From: an uncultured Alphaproteobacteria bacterium
GTDB taxonomy: Bacteria > Pseudomonadota > Alphaproteobacteria > Rhodobacterales > Rhodobacteraceae
Assembly (NCBI GenBank): GCA_902586855.1
Contig: CACIIZ010000009.1
Span: forward strand, 1-39,681
Reading direction: 5' to 3'
DNA: 39,681 bases
The notes under the pieces were generated by a model. The model was given only the letters and a program-made list of their open reading frames with translations, had not been told where the DNA came from and made no database searches. Shown piece by piece: positions 8,964-17,930 of the stretch. Position 1 is the stretch's first letter. Each line of letters begins with the position of its first letter. A program made the translations under genes and the position numbers.

Positions 8964-9746
8964 CTATGTAGAAGAGTATGTAGCGACTAGTGATCCGACG
9001 GTCATAGCCCAACCGTCTACCAATACGAATAATAATAACTTAAAGGGCAACGATACCAACATAGGGCTTAGCATCATCATACCCAGTGACATTAAGGTAG
9101 AAGCAATAACCATATCAATGACCAAAAACGGCAAAAATAATAGGAAGCCAATTTGGAATGCAGTTTTTAATTCTGATGTAATGAAGGCAGGTAATAGGAC
9201 AGGCAGTGGAACTTCCGAATTACTTTCATAGTTGGCGTCCCCAGCCATGTCTGCGAACATTTGCAAGTCATTTTTCCTTGTATTGTATACCAAGAAATCT
9301 TTAGCTATGTCACTAGCTTTTGATAAGGATTTTTCTGCAGACATATTGCCCTCTAAGTATGGAGTGAGAGCGGTTGAATTAATTTTTGACAAGGTAGGAG
9401 ACATAATAAAGAGTGTTAAGAATAGCGCTACTGCGACTAAGACTTGGTTCGGTGGGGTCTGCTGGGTTCCCATAGCTTGGCGCAAAATGGACAGCACAAT
9501 GATAATTCTTGTGAAAGAAGTCATTCCAAGAATTAGTGAGGGAAGTACAGTAAGACTTGTCATTAAAGCCAATATTTGCAGGGATAAAGAGTAAGTTGTT
9601 TCACCATCTGCGGAATCGGAAACATTAATTGCAGGTAACCCCAGACCAAAGTTTTCAAACACGCTTTCTGCTTGCATTGGACTATTAATCATTACGAAGA
9701 ATATGAGAGTAGTAACCCCAATCATGATTTGTGTGATATGTTTCAT
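8964..9746 (-). CDS. fliP: Flagellar export protein FliP
   Basis: LTSLTVLPSLILGMTSFTRIIIVLSILRQAMGTQQTPPNQVLVAVALFLTLFIM; C-terminal FliP block. Confidence 0.97.
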   Translation of the reverse strand: MKHITQIMIGVTTLIFFVMINSPMQAESVFENFGLGLPAINVSDSADGETTYSLSLQILALMTSLTVLPSLILGMTSFTRIIIVLSILRQAMGTQQTPPNQVLVAVALFLTLFIMSPTLSKINSTALTPYLEGNMSAEKSLSKASDIAKDFLVYNTRKNDLQMFADMAGDANYESNSEVPLPVLLPAFITSELKTAFQIGFLLFLPFLVIDMVIASTLMSLGMMMLSPMLVSLPFKLLLFVLVDGWAMTVGSLVATYSST

Positions 9747-10201
9747 TCTCTATAACTCACTGCTGGATTCATTTGTCTGGCTGTCTGAATAGCTTTACTG
9801 AGTGGGTGATCGATATTCTTCCCAGGCAAGTTGGTCTCTACACTAGTAGCTTTTATGTTTGAATTTGATCTAGTGGTTGATTTTTGTTGGGGGCCCGCTT
9901 TTACTAGATTTCTTTTTGAACTAGTTGAGGGATTTTTTTGTGTCTGACCCAATGTTATTAGGGAGCTTTTTTTACCTTTATTTGAGATAAGTAGGAACTG
10001 AATGGAATCTACAGAAATTATTCTCAATTTTTCCGTTGAACTCAGAGCTTTTTCTTCTATTAGCTGAATTCTTTTATTCGATCCCCAGGTTCCAGAGAGT
10101 TTGCCTTTATTCTTTGTAACAAAAACTTGTAGCGCTACAAGTCCTAGTAAGAAAATTCCTACAGTAAGGATCTGGGTGAAATTTATGCCTTCTATATCCA
10201 T
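9743..10201 (-). CDS. fliO: Flagellar biosynthesis protein FliO (start moved to ATG at 10201)
   Basis: Single TM and FliO-like domain (KRIQLIEEKALSSTEKLRIISVDSIQFLLISN) just upstream of fliP. AAAGAGG Shine-Dalgarno precedes the ATG at 10201. The ORF-track GTG start at 10219 lies about at the predicted transcription start. Confidence 0.85.
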   Translation of the reverse strand: MDIEGINFTQILTVGIFLLGLVALQVFVTKNKGKLSGTWGSNKRIQLIEEKALSSTEKLRIISVDSIQFLLISNKGKKSSLITLGQTQKNPSTSSKRNLVKAGPQQKSTTRSNSNIKATSVETNLPGKNIDHPLSKAIQTARQMNPAVSYRE

Positions 10202-10228
10202 TTTTTTGCCTCTTTCCACAAAGAGAAA

Positions 10229-10244
10229 GGCAAAAACTGTGCCA
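10229..10244 (-). promoter_or_regulatory. Sigma-54 promoter TGGCACAGTTTTTGCC upstream of fliO
   Basis: Consensus -24 half and GC at -12 with N10 spacing. Confidence 0.8.
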
Positions 10245-10316
10245 GATGCTAAAACTCAATATATATAAGGTTTTTGTCCTTAGAATAGATTCAATGTCAA
10301 AGAAATGACATCTCGA

Positions 10317-10676
10317 TTAAATACTTTCCATCCTTTTTTCAGGATCAACTATTTCAGTGAAACGTACCCCAAATCTTTCTCCCACCATGACAACTTCTCC
10401 CTTTGCAATCATGGTACCATTGGCCAGGATATCAAGGGGATCGCCAGCTAGTCTGTCTAATTCGACAACAGATCCTTCACCCAATCTTAATAGTTCTCGG
10501 ATCTTTATTTCTGCTCCTCCGACTTCTACGGTAAGTGCTACATCAATGTTTTCTAAAACTTTTAGGTTTTCAGTTCCACTACTTTGAGAACTAGTTTGGT
10601 CTTCAACTGAGTTAGTTTCCGATGCAGGTGGGTTACCTTCTGCGGGTGCAGTTTCCTCTGAATTTTCTTCGGCCAT
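10317..10676 (-). CDS. fliN: Flagellar motor switch protein FliN
   Basis: VALTVEVGGAEIKIRELLRLGEGSVVELDRLAGDPLDILANGTMIAKGEVVMVGERFGVRFTEIV (SpoA domain). Confidence 0.97.
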   Translation of the reverse strand: MAEENSEETAPAEGNPPASETNSVEDQTSSQSSGTENLKVLENIDVALTVEVGGAEIKIRELLRLGEGSVVELDRLAGDPLDILANGTMIAKGEVVMVGERFGVRFTEIVDPEKRMESI

Positions 10677-10706
10677 TTCTTATCCCTTCCTATCTTGGGT
10701 GGTGTC

Positions 10707-11678
10707 TTATGATGACAGACGTTTGTTTAAATTGATTGCTGACTGACCAGAAACTTCCCCCATCTCTCCCAAAAAAATGGGTTTATCTTCAACTCTTATT
10801 TCAACACCTTCTCCAATTTGAATCGGTATCACTTCACCTGGTTTCACATTAATTAATTTACTCATCGATACAACTGGCTTGCTAAGTCTCGCGGTAACCT
10901 TTAACGGTACTTCTAGTACCGCTCTTTCAAGTCTTTGTCGCCATGAAACATCATCTTCAACTACATCAGATTGAACTTTTGAACGCAGTAAAGAGGCAAT
11001 TGGCTTTAGGGTTTGAAGGGGATAAATCAAATCGAAATTAGCAGCATCCATTCCAGGTAACTGGACTACAAAAGAACAAATAATTACCAGCTCAGATCCA
11101 TCCACAAAAGAAACAAATTGAGGATTCACTTCCCTACCTTGGACTGTAAGGTTTATGGGCATTAAATCTTTCCAGGCAGCTTCCAGCATTCGATTCAAGC
11201 CTTCCGAAATAATCTCTATTAGTCTATCCTCTGTAGATGTGAATTCTGTTTTTTTACTCTTATCGGGTCCGAGTTGTCCCCCGTAAAAAGAGTTTGTTAA
11301 AATTGAAATGAACGTGGGATCCATAACTAACATCATGTTACCACGTAATTCTTCCAGGCGACTTGCGGTAAGACTCATAAAGCTTTCTATTCCCGATGTG
11401 TATTCATCAAAGGTTTTTACTTCAGGTGGAAATGAAGAAATTCTAGGTTGGATCCTCAGCATTGGCAAAAAGACTGCTCTAGAAAAACGCGCAAAGCGCT
11501 CGTTGATCATCCTCAAGGCATAGTAGTCTCCAAGAAGGGTTAGGTCATCTGACCCAAATTTAAATGGACGCACATTTGCAGAATCTGATACATCAGAACT
11601 ACTCGTCCCCTCACCATCTTGTAATCCTTCTATGAGTGCATCTACTTCATCACTAGATAATTTTCTTGATGATACCAA
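10707..11678 (-). CDS. fliM: Flagellar motor switch protein FliM
   Basis: LSSDEVDALIEGL N-terminus; FliM middle and SpoA C-terminal domains. Confidence 0.96.
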   Translation of the reverse strand: MVSSRKLSSDEVDALIEGLQDGEGTSSSDVSDSANVRPFKFGSDDLTLLGDYYALRMINERFARFSRAVFLPMLRIQPRISSFPPEVKTFDEYTSGIESFMSLTASRLEELRGNMMLVMDPTFISILTNSFYGGQLGPDKSKKTEFTSTEDRLIEIISEGLNRMLEAAWKDLMPINLTVQGREVNPQFVSFVDGSELVIICSFVVQLPGMDAANFDLIYPLQTLKPIASLLRSKVQSDVVEDDVSWRQRLERAVLEVPLKVTARLSKPVVSMSKLINVKPGEVIPIQIGEGVEIRVEDKPIFLGEMGEVSGQSAINLNKRLSS

Positions 11679-11692
11679 AGTAAGCTACCCCT

Positions 11693-12265
11693 CTATTGTA
11701 GCATGAAAGATGTAAAATGGACCGACTCAACGCCTCCAAAATCTTCCAGCTCCGTAAGCTTTTTATTAATTGCCTCAGCTATAGCTGCTGAAAGGGCGTC
11801 TCTACCTGCCTTTCCTTGTATTTCCTCCTCCGAAAATTCACTCATCATACCTAAGATTTCTGATCTAAGTGATAATTGATGCATTTCTACATTGGCCATA
11901 ACTGTATCGTCGTATTGTGTTGAAACACCTATACCAACTTGTAGAAACTTTGTCGAATTTCTTAAATTTGTGGTGAATGTTCCAGAAAATTCATAATAGG
12001 TAGTGACAAAGTTTTCTACCTCTGGGGCTATTTTCTTATCAGGATCAGATTCTGCAGCTTCTGCAGCTGCCTTAGCCTCCTCAGCTTCTTTCATTTTTCT
12101 TTCAATAATTTCTTCTATTTCCTCAGAAGGATCGGCTGCTTTACTGCCAAAAAGAAAAAAGCCTACACCTAGACCAATTCCCACTAGTAAGATACCCCCT
12201 CCGATGAACATTAGCAACTTCAGTAAACCACCCTTCTTCTTTTCTTCCGTATTTTCATCAGCCAT
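11693..12265 (-). CDS. fliL: Flagellar basal body-associated protein FliL
   Basis: Single TM followed by FliL domain; position between fliK and fliM. Confidence 0.9.
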   Translation of the reverse strand: MADENTEEKKKGGLLKLLMFIGGGILLVGIGLGVGFFLFGSKAADPSEEIEEIIERKMKEAEEAKAAAEAAESDPDKKIAPEVENFVTTYYEFSGTFTTNLRNSTKFLQVGIGVSTQYDDTVMANVEMHQLSLRSEILGMMSEFSEEEIQGKAGRDALSAAIAEAINKKLTELEDFGGVESVHFTSFMLQ

Positions 12266-12276
12266 GGTAAATTCCT

Positions 12277-13587
12277 TTATGCTATAAGATTAATGGTCTG
12301 GTTTAGAGATTGAATAGTGTTTGATCCTGATGGAAGATCTTCTTGGTCAGCTTCTTTGTCCTCGGATGGCTTATCTTTTTGACCCTTTTCATTATTATTC
12401 TGGTCATGGGTTCCTTTTTTCTCATGATCCGAATTAGTATTTAGATTTGATAACTTTAGTCCGGATCCTTCTAACATTTGTGATAGTTTAGCTTCAGACT
12501 CTGCAAGTAAAAGTGCTGCACTCGATGTCTCTGTAATAATACTAATTTTAGCAGCGTCATTATGTAAGCTGAGAGAAATTGTAAGCTTACCAAGATTCTT
12601 AGGTTTCAAAGCTAGTTCGATGCTTTCCTTCCCGTTTTGTAGTGCTTGTTGAACCCTATTTAGAAGATTCTTACTCCAGGACCTATCCAACATATTTAGA
12701 TGATCTAAGACTGTACTTGAATTTGCTTGAGTAGCGCTACCTGAATTAAGTTGACTCCCCGAGTTGCTATTGTTTGACATTGAAGAGTTTGAATTTGAGT
12801 TTGAGGCTGTTATGGAGGCATTAGGGCCTGTGTCAGCCTTCAAAATTTCCTTCCCAGAGGAGGTTTGGAAAAATTTTGGTAATTGAAAGCCTTTATCCGA
12901 ACTTTTCTCAACAAGCTGCTTTGGTTCAAGATTTAGCATTTCGGACTTTTCTTTTATTTGAGTTATCCTTAAAGTATCGGAAAGGGATTCGTTACCCTGG
13001 TACGCTTTCTTTACCATATTATCTATGCTTTTCTCGATAGTTGATGGCTTTACTTCCTTATTAATAGATTGAAATTCTTTGAGAATTTGGCTACTCATTG
13101 GGACAGTTTTTTGGTTCTTCTGCTCTAAAATGGTATCCTTTGCATGGAAAGATACTGTTTCAGAATTTTCTTTGACAACCGCAGCCAATTTTTGGAGAAA
13201 ATCGGTTTTATTATCGGTACTCGTCAGCTTAAGAACTAAACTAAAAGATCCCATGCTAGCAGTAGTATTTGGGGGAGTCCAGTTTGACCTTATTATCGGA
13301 GGATCAGTGACTTTATTTGATGGATTTCCGTTAGGATCATGAAAGTTCCCCACCATAGTTGTTGATATTTCAGGATTTTGTACTTTCTCTGCAAAATCTG
13401 AGGTTGTAATATTCAAATTTGTTGGGATAAGAGAAATCTCTTGATCGATTTCCACCTCTTCATTGTCCGAAGAAACCATTCCAAAGAGTGCATCAAACAT
13501 GCCAGTTCCCTCTGTATCTGAATTATTAGCTAGGCCTTTAATCCCCTCTGGGAATTTAGAATCACCCTTAGAACAAATCTCAGTCAT
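12277..13587 (-). CDS. fliK: Flagellar hook-length control protein FliK
   Basis: Low-complexity N-terminus, C-terminal LQNGKESIELALKPKNLGKLTISLSLHNDAAKISIITETSSAALLL (Flg_hook domain). Confidence 0.9.
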   Translation of the reverse strand: MTEICSKGDSKFPEGIKGLANNSDTEGTGMFDALFGMVSSDNEEVEIDQEISLIPTNLNITTSDFAEKVQNPEISTTMVGNFHDPNGNPSNKVTDPPIIRSNWTPPNTTASMGSFSLVLKLTSTDNKTDFLQKLAAVVKENSETVSFHAKDTILEQKNQKTVPMSSQILKEFQSINKEVKPSTIEKSIDNMVKKAYQGNESLSDTLRITQIKEKSEMLNLEPKQLVEKSSDKGFQLPKFFQTSSGKEILKADTGPNASITASNSNSNSSMSNNSNSGSQLNSGSATQANSSTVLDHLNMLDRSWSKNLLNRVQQALQNGKESIELALKPKNLGKLTISLSLHNDAAKISIITETSSAALLLAESEAKLSQMLEGSGLKLSNLNTNSDHEKKGTHDQNNNEKGQKDKPSEDKEADQEDLPSGSNTIQSLNQTINLIA

Positions 13588-13630
13588 AATAATTTTTAAA
13601 CAATCTAATTATACCTATACGGGCTCATTC

Positions 13631-13646
13631 TGCAATTTGAATGCCA
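13631..13646 (-). promoter_or_regulatory. Sigma-54 promoter TGGCATTCAAATTGCA upstream of fliK
   Basis: GG-N10-GC in the fliJ-fliK gap, 44 bp before the fliK start. Confidence 0.75.
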
Positions 13647-13657
13647 GTTTAGCCCCA

Positions 13658-14098
13658 TTAGGAGTTAAACACTCCGCGCTTAATGGTGTTAGCAGGTGAG
13701 GATAGGAGAGATTTTTTCTCCCCCTCTTCCAATTCGAGTCTTTTGTGCATGTCAGCCTTTTCAAGTGACTTTAGCATTTTTTGATTTCGGACAGCTATCT
13801 TTTTGTTCACCTGCTTATTTTCTTCCACTAGGAACTTGGTTCGATTTTCTGTCGCAGAAATTTGCTCCTGAATTTGAAAATCGTACCATTTGTCTGATCT
13901 TAACTGCAAAGCAGTAACCGTTTTACCATCCTCTTGTTTATTTGCCCTTATCTCTTTTAGTTGGGAATTCATAGCATTATTTTTCTCTATTTCTTTCGCA
14001 ATAGATTTTACCTGTTTGAAGAACTTATTTCTTTCAACTTTTTCCTTTAAGGCCATTAGTTCAAATAATTTACTCTTAGGTCGCATCAGATTATCCAC
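13658..14098 (-). CDS. fliJ: Flagellar export chaperone FliJ
   Basis: 146-aa charged coiled coil overlapping the fliI end; position in fliG-H-I-J order. Confidence 0.8.
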   Translation of the reverse strand: MDNLMRPKSKLFELMALKEKVERNKFFKQVKSIAKEIEKNNAMNSQLKEIRANKQEDGKTVTALQLRSDKWYDFQIQEQISATENRTKFLVEENKQVNKKIAVRNQKMLKSLEKADMHKRLELEEGEKKSLLSSPANTIKRGVFNS

Positions 14099-15419
14099 TT
14101 AGGACTTTTTCTAGATCATCTTTAGAGGATTCAAAATCAGCTTTTATATCCTGTGTCTGTTGTAGATAAGACACTAGGGCTGGCCAAAGGTTTACAGCCT
14201 CATCAAGTTCTGGGTCTTGGCCGGCGGAATATCCTCCCATTAATATTAAGTCCCTATTTTCTAGGTAAAGTGAGACTAATCTTCTAAATTTGTTCGCTGT
14301 TTCCTGGTGCTCTATGCTAGTAATCTCGGTCATAACACGACTTATTGAGTTTGGAATATCTAAGGCTGGATAGATTCCAAGCTGGGTCTGTTCTCTTGAT
14401 AACAAAATGTGACCATCCAAGATTGCTCTGGCCGTGTCGACCACAGGGTCATTATTGTCATCTCCATCAGCTAGAATGGTATAAAATGCTGTTATAGAAC
14501 CTTGAGTACCAATCCCTGTTCCAGATCTTTCTACAAGTTTTGGAATTAGTGAAACTACTGATGGTGGATAACCTTTTGCTGTGGGCTGTTCCCCTAAGGC
14601 TAGACCAATTTCCCTTCGGGCGTGGGCAACTCTAGTAAGAGAGTCCATTATGAGGAGAACATTTTTGCCTCGGTCACGAAAAAACTCTGCGATAGCAGTA
14701 GCCCTATTTGCACCTCTAATTCTAAGGAGGGGCGACCTATCAGCTGGCACTGCTACTACCACAGTGCGTGATTTGGCTTCACTGGTTAATATGTCATTTA
14801 CGAATTTTCCAACTTCACGACCTCTTTCACCGATCAAACCAACCACTATCACATCAGCATTAGTATTCTTACTCATCATCCCCAGTAGAACGGATTTTCC
14901 AACTCCAGAGCCAGCAATGATCCCGATGCGCTGACCTTGCCCAACGGTCAAAAGACCATTAATACCTCTAATACCAACATCCAATGGGTCTGTAACAGGT
15001 TTTCGGAGGAGTGGATTAAGCTGTACTCCATTTAATGGCCAGGTGTCTCGTAATAGGGGAATATGATCACCATCTAGTGGCTTTCCAAGAGCATCAATCA
15101 CTCTTCCTAGCAAATTCAGCCCCACCGGAATTGAATAACCATCATCTTTTAGAGATACTGTTAGCCCAGATTTTATCTGTGCTCCAGGTTGGAACAGGGA
15201 CAAACAGTTATTTCCATTATTAAAACCGACGACTTCAGCTTTTTCTTTTGTTCCTTGGTCTGTTTCCACTTCACATATGGCTCCAATGTTTGCAGGAAAA
15301 CCATCACATTCAAGTAAATTTCCATCATAGCGGGATACTTTTCCTGAAAGTATTAGATTCGTGGGTTTAAGGCTAACTTCCACATTTTCTATTAAATTTT
15401 GGGTAATAGTAGTAGTCAT
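14091..15419 (-). CDS. fliI: Flagellar export ATPase FliI (ORF open to 15452)
   Basis: GIIAGSGVGKSVLLGMMSKNT Walker A, VGLIGERGREVGKF, LLIMDSLTRVAHARREIGLALGE. An internal ATG at 15419 preceded by AAAGAGAA is the likelier start. Confidence 0.95.
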   Translation of the reverse strand: MTTTITQNLIENVEVSLKPTNLILSGKVSRYDGNLLECDGFPANIGAICEVETDQGTKEKAEVVGFNNGNNCLSLFQPGAQIKSGLTVSLKDDGYSIPVGLNLLGRVIDALGKPLDGDHIPLLRDTWPLNGVQLNPLLRKPVTDPLDVGIRGINGLLTVGQGQRIGIIAGSGVGKSVLLGMMSKNTNADVIVVGLIGERGREVGKFVNDILTSEAKSRTVVVAVPADRSPLLRIRGANRATAIAEFFRDRGKNVLLIMDSLTRVAHARREIGLALGEQPTAKGYPPSVVSLIPKLVERSGTGIGTQGSITAFYTILADGDDNNDPVVDTARAILDGHILLSREQTQLGIYPALDIPNSISRVMTEITSIEHQETANKFRRLVSLYLENRDLILMGGYSAGQDPELDEAVNLWPALVSYLQQTQDIKADFESSKDDLEKVLSG

Positions 15420-15516
15420 ATGTATTGTTCTCTTTAAAAAAATCGGTATCAAACGGCAATTTCATATTGCCTTACTAATTAGATGAGTTAGATATCCTTT
15501 TTTGGGTATGGCTGTC

Positions 15517-16827
15517 CTAGTCATTTTCTTTGTTCTTGTCTTCAAGAATATTGTCTGCAACCATTTGTGTATCTTCCTCCAGATCCTTTGGTAATGAAAT
15601 TTTCTCTTGGTCAGTAATGTTGTTAGTTGGTGAAGATGGTTTGTCTACAGCCGACTCATTTTGATTTGTTACATTTTTGTTTTGATTGTGAGCTTCTTGG
15701 GTGTCGGCTAAGCCTTGAATTTCTTCAGTCTCCGACTCAGTAGAAGTATCTTTGGACTGGAAATCTGAATTTTCGTCAGGTGTAGGTAGTCGGCCATCTT
15801 CCGAGTTAGCCAATTCGAAGTTTCTCACTCCCGGTTGGTCATCTGAATTATAACGATTCTGTAAGCTATCTTCCAATGACACTCCACCAACCTCAATAAT
15901 ACTATCTCCATGTTCCAAAGTTTGGTCTGCGCTAATACTGAATTTGGAAAGAATTTTGGACTCATTCATTAAGTTAGAGACATTTTCATAATCTTCAGGA
16001 TTTAATTTTAGAATATGATTATTTGCTTTACTTTTGATAGCTTGAGCAAGATTTTCAATCTTTTCAGTAAATTTTTCAGGCATTTCTAATATAGCAGCAC
16101 CAACCCGTTCACTTGAGATTTTCAAAATCTCCTCTTTTAGTTTCCTTTCTAACAGGCTTGTATCAATTGTAATATTCTCTTCTAAACGCTCAATCAAAGT
16201 TTCAAAGGTTTTAAGACTTTTTTCTATTCGAGTAGCCTGAGCAGTTTCAAATTTTTTTGTAGTTTCTGCTATTCCGTTTTGATACGCCTCTTCTTTCTCT
16301 GATTCAGTATATAGTTTTTCTTTGATTGGCACTCCAATGGCGGTTTTTTCCGCTTGATTTGAAATTTCTTTTTCTTCGTTGAGTGTTGGGTTTTCAAGAC
16401 TAATTGCATCAATATTTGAGTCTTCATTATTTTCTTCTGATGAACCATCAGTAGATTGTTCATCAGATTTAGTCTCTATCATATTCCTGGCTGATTCATT
16501 ATCTTCAACAACATGACTGTTTCCAGCCTCTTGGCTGGCTGTATCTGATTGGCTGCCATGATCATTCGTACTGCTTTCTTCGTCAGATATTTGTTTGTCA
16601 ATGGTTGCCTGATTTTTTTCCTCAGGTTTAGACTTTTTATATACATTTTCTTCAGTAGCTTTTGAGGCCATTTCGGGGAGCGATAAAGGCTTGAAAGGCT
16701 GTATAACCTTCTTTGGAAAATAAGGATTCTCTCTATATTTGTTTGAGGCCAACGTCTTCATTAGGCTGGCGATTTCGTCATCAGCCAAGGAAGACTCATT
16801 TTTTTTGTCTAATTCGTCGATCATCAT
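15517..16827 (-). CDS. fliH: Flagellar assembly protein FliH (long acidic N-terminal region)
   Basis: Position between fliG and fliI; FliH-like C-terminal region (ILKLNPEDYENVSNLM..EHGDSIIEVGGVSLEDSLQNR). Confidence 0.85.
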   Translation of the reverse strand: MMIDELDKKNESSLADDEIASLMKTLASNKYRENPYFPKKVIQPFKPLSLPEMASKATEENVYKKSKPEEKNQATIDKQISDEESSTNDHGSQSDTASQEAGNSHVVEDNESARNMIETKSDEQSTDGSSEENNEDSNIDAISLENPTLNEEKEISNQAEKTAIGVPIKEKLYTESEKEEAYQNGIAETTKKFETAQATRIEKSLKTFETLIERLEENITIDTSLLERKLKEEILKISSERVGAAILEMPEKFTEKIENLAQAIKSKANNHILKLNPEDYENVSNLMNESKILSKFSISADQTLEHGDSIIEVGGVSLEDSLQNRYNSDDQPGVRNFELANSEDGRLPTPDENSDFQSKDTSTESETEEIQGLADTQEAHNQNKNVTNQNESAVDKPSSPTNNITDQEKISLPKDLEEDTQMVADNILEDKNKEND

Positions 16828-16844
16828 TTTTCTCAGTGGGTTTA

Positions 16845-17861
16845 TTACACGTAATCATCACCGCCCCTGCCAGCAAGAACGATTGTACCTTCGTCTGACA
16901 TTCGTCTGGCAACATTAATGATGCGTTTTTGGGCTTCTTGAACTTCTGTTAAGCGCACTGGGCCCAGTGCTTCCATTTCGTCTTGTATATTTGCTGCTGC
17001 CCGGCTTGACATACAGCTAAATATTTTGTCTGCAAGGACATCATCTGTTCCCTTTAAAGCAAGGACTAGATCTTCCGTATCTACGCTTCGCATAAGAGTT
17101 TGAAGCGATTTATCATCAGACATGATCAAGTTGTCAAATACAAACATAGCCTCTTGGATAGCTTGCATTAGATTACGATCTTTCTTTGCCACAGCCTTAA
17201 ATATTGCCTGTTCAGTATCTCCAGTAGTAAAATTCATAATTGCTGCTGCAGCTTTTATGCCCCCTACTTGAGATGCTCTGAGTGTTGTGTTGGCTTGGAA
17301 CTTCTTTTCCATGACGGCTTCTAGCTCCCGTATGGCATCAGGTTGGACATTTTCTAGGTTGGCTATTCTCTCTACGATTAGGGGTTGTAGCTCCTCTGGT
17401 AACATATTGAGAACGTCTGCTCCCATGGCTGAATCAAGATAGGAAATAATGAGAGCGATTATTTGTGGATGTTCATCAACTATTAGTTCAGATATTGCGC
17501 GGGCATCCATCCAATCTAAGATTTCTATTGGGCGCTCACTGCTCGATGGAGTAATTCTTCCTAAAACAGATTGGGCCCTATCTTCCCCCAAGGCTTTTGT
17601 CATTACATTTCTGATATAATTCCCAGCTCCAAGTCCAAGGCTTGTCTGCTCTTTAATGATAGCTAGGAATTCATCTAGAACCCTGTTTACAGTGTCTTGA
17701 TCTATCCCCTGAACTGAATACATAGCCGTCCCCAGGTGCTGTACTTCTTTTGGTGAAAGGTTTTTTAAAATTTCTGAAGCTTCATCTTCTCCTAGAAGCA
17801 TCATTAAAATTGCTGACTTTTGTGTACCACTAAGTCCGTCAAATGTGCTTTCTTCTGCCAT
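16845..17861 (-). CDS. fliG: Flagellar motor switch protein FliG
   Basis: LSGTQKSAILMMLLGEDEASEILKNLSPKEVQ...; DDKSLQTLMRSVDTEDLVLALKG; C-terminal torque region. Confidence 0.97.
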   Translation of the reverse strand: MAEESTFDGLSGTQKSAILMMLLGEDEASEILKNLSPKEVQHLGTAMYSVQGIDQDTVNRVLDEFLAIIKEQTSLGLGAGNYIRNVMTKALGEDRAQSVLGRITPSSSERPIEILDWMDARAISELIVDEHPQIIALIISYLDSAMGADVLNMLPEELQPLIVERIANLENVQPDAIRELEAVMEKKFQANTTLRASQVGGIKAAAAIMNFTTGDTEQAIFKAVAKKDRNLMQAIQEAMFVFDNLIMSDDKSLQTLMRSVDTEDLVLALKGTDDVLADKIFSCMSSRAAANIQDEMEALGPVRLTEVQEAQKRIINVARRMSDEGTIVLAGRGGDDYV

Positions 17862-17930
17862 GGAACCCTCTATGAATTTTTCTATCTTTACAATCTAACA
17901 AATTTCTTGTTTCAGGAAAAGCTGCATCCC

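Noticed and set aside
9232-9594. 120-aa plus ORF inside fliP
   Set aside because: Antisense shadow of FliP.
10294-10311. ATGTCA-N6-TGACAT dyad between fliN and fliO
   Set aside because: Short AT-rich dyad with no further support; not called as terminator or operator.
10381-10440. ATGGTACC / TGGCCAGG sequences in fliN as possible sigma-54 elements
   Set aside because: Lie inside coding sequence and lack GG-N10-GC spacing with a -12 TTGC.
15455-15471. GGCAAT-TTCAT-ATTGCC inverted repeat between fliH and fliI as terminator
   Set aside because: Short 6-bp stem without a T-run inside a co-directional operon; may be chance.
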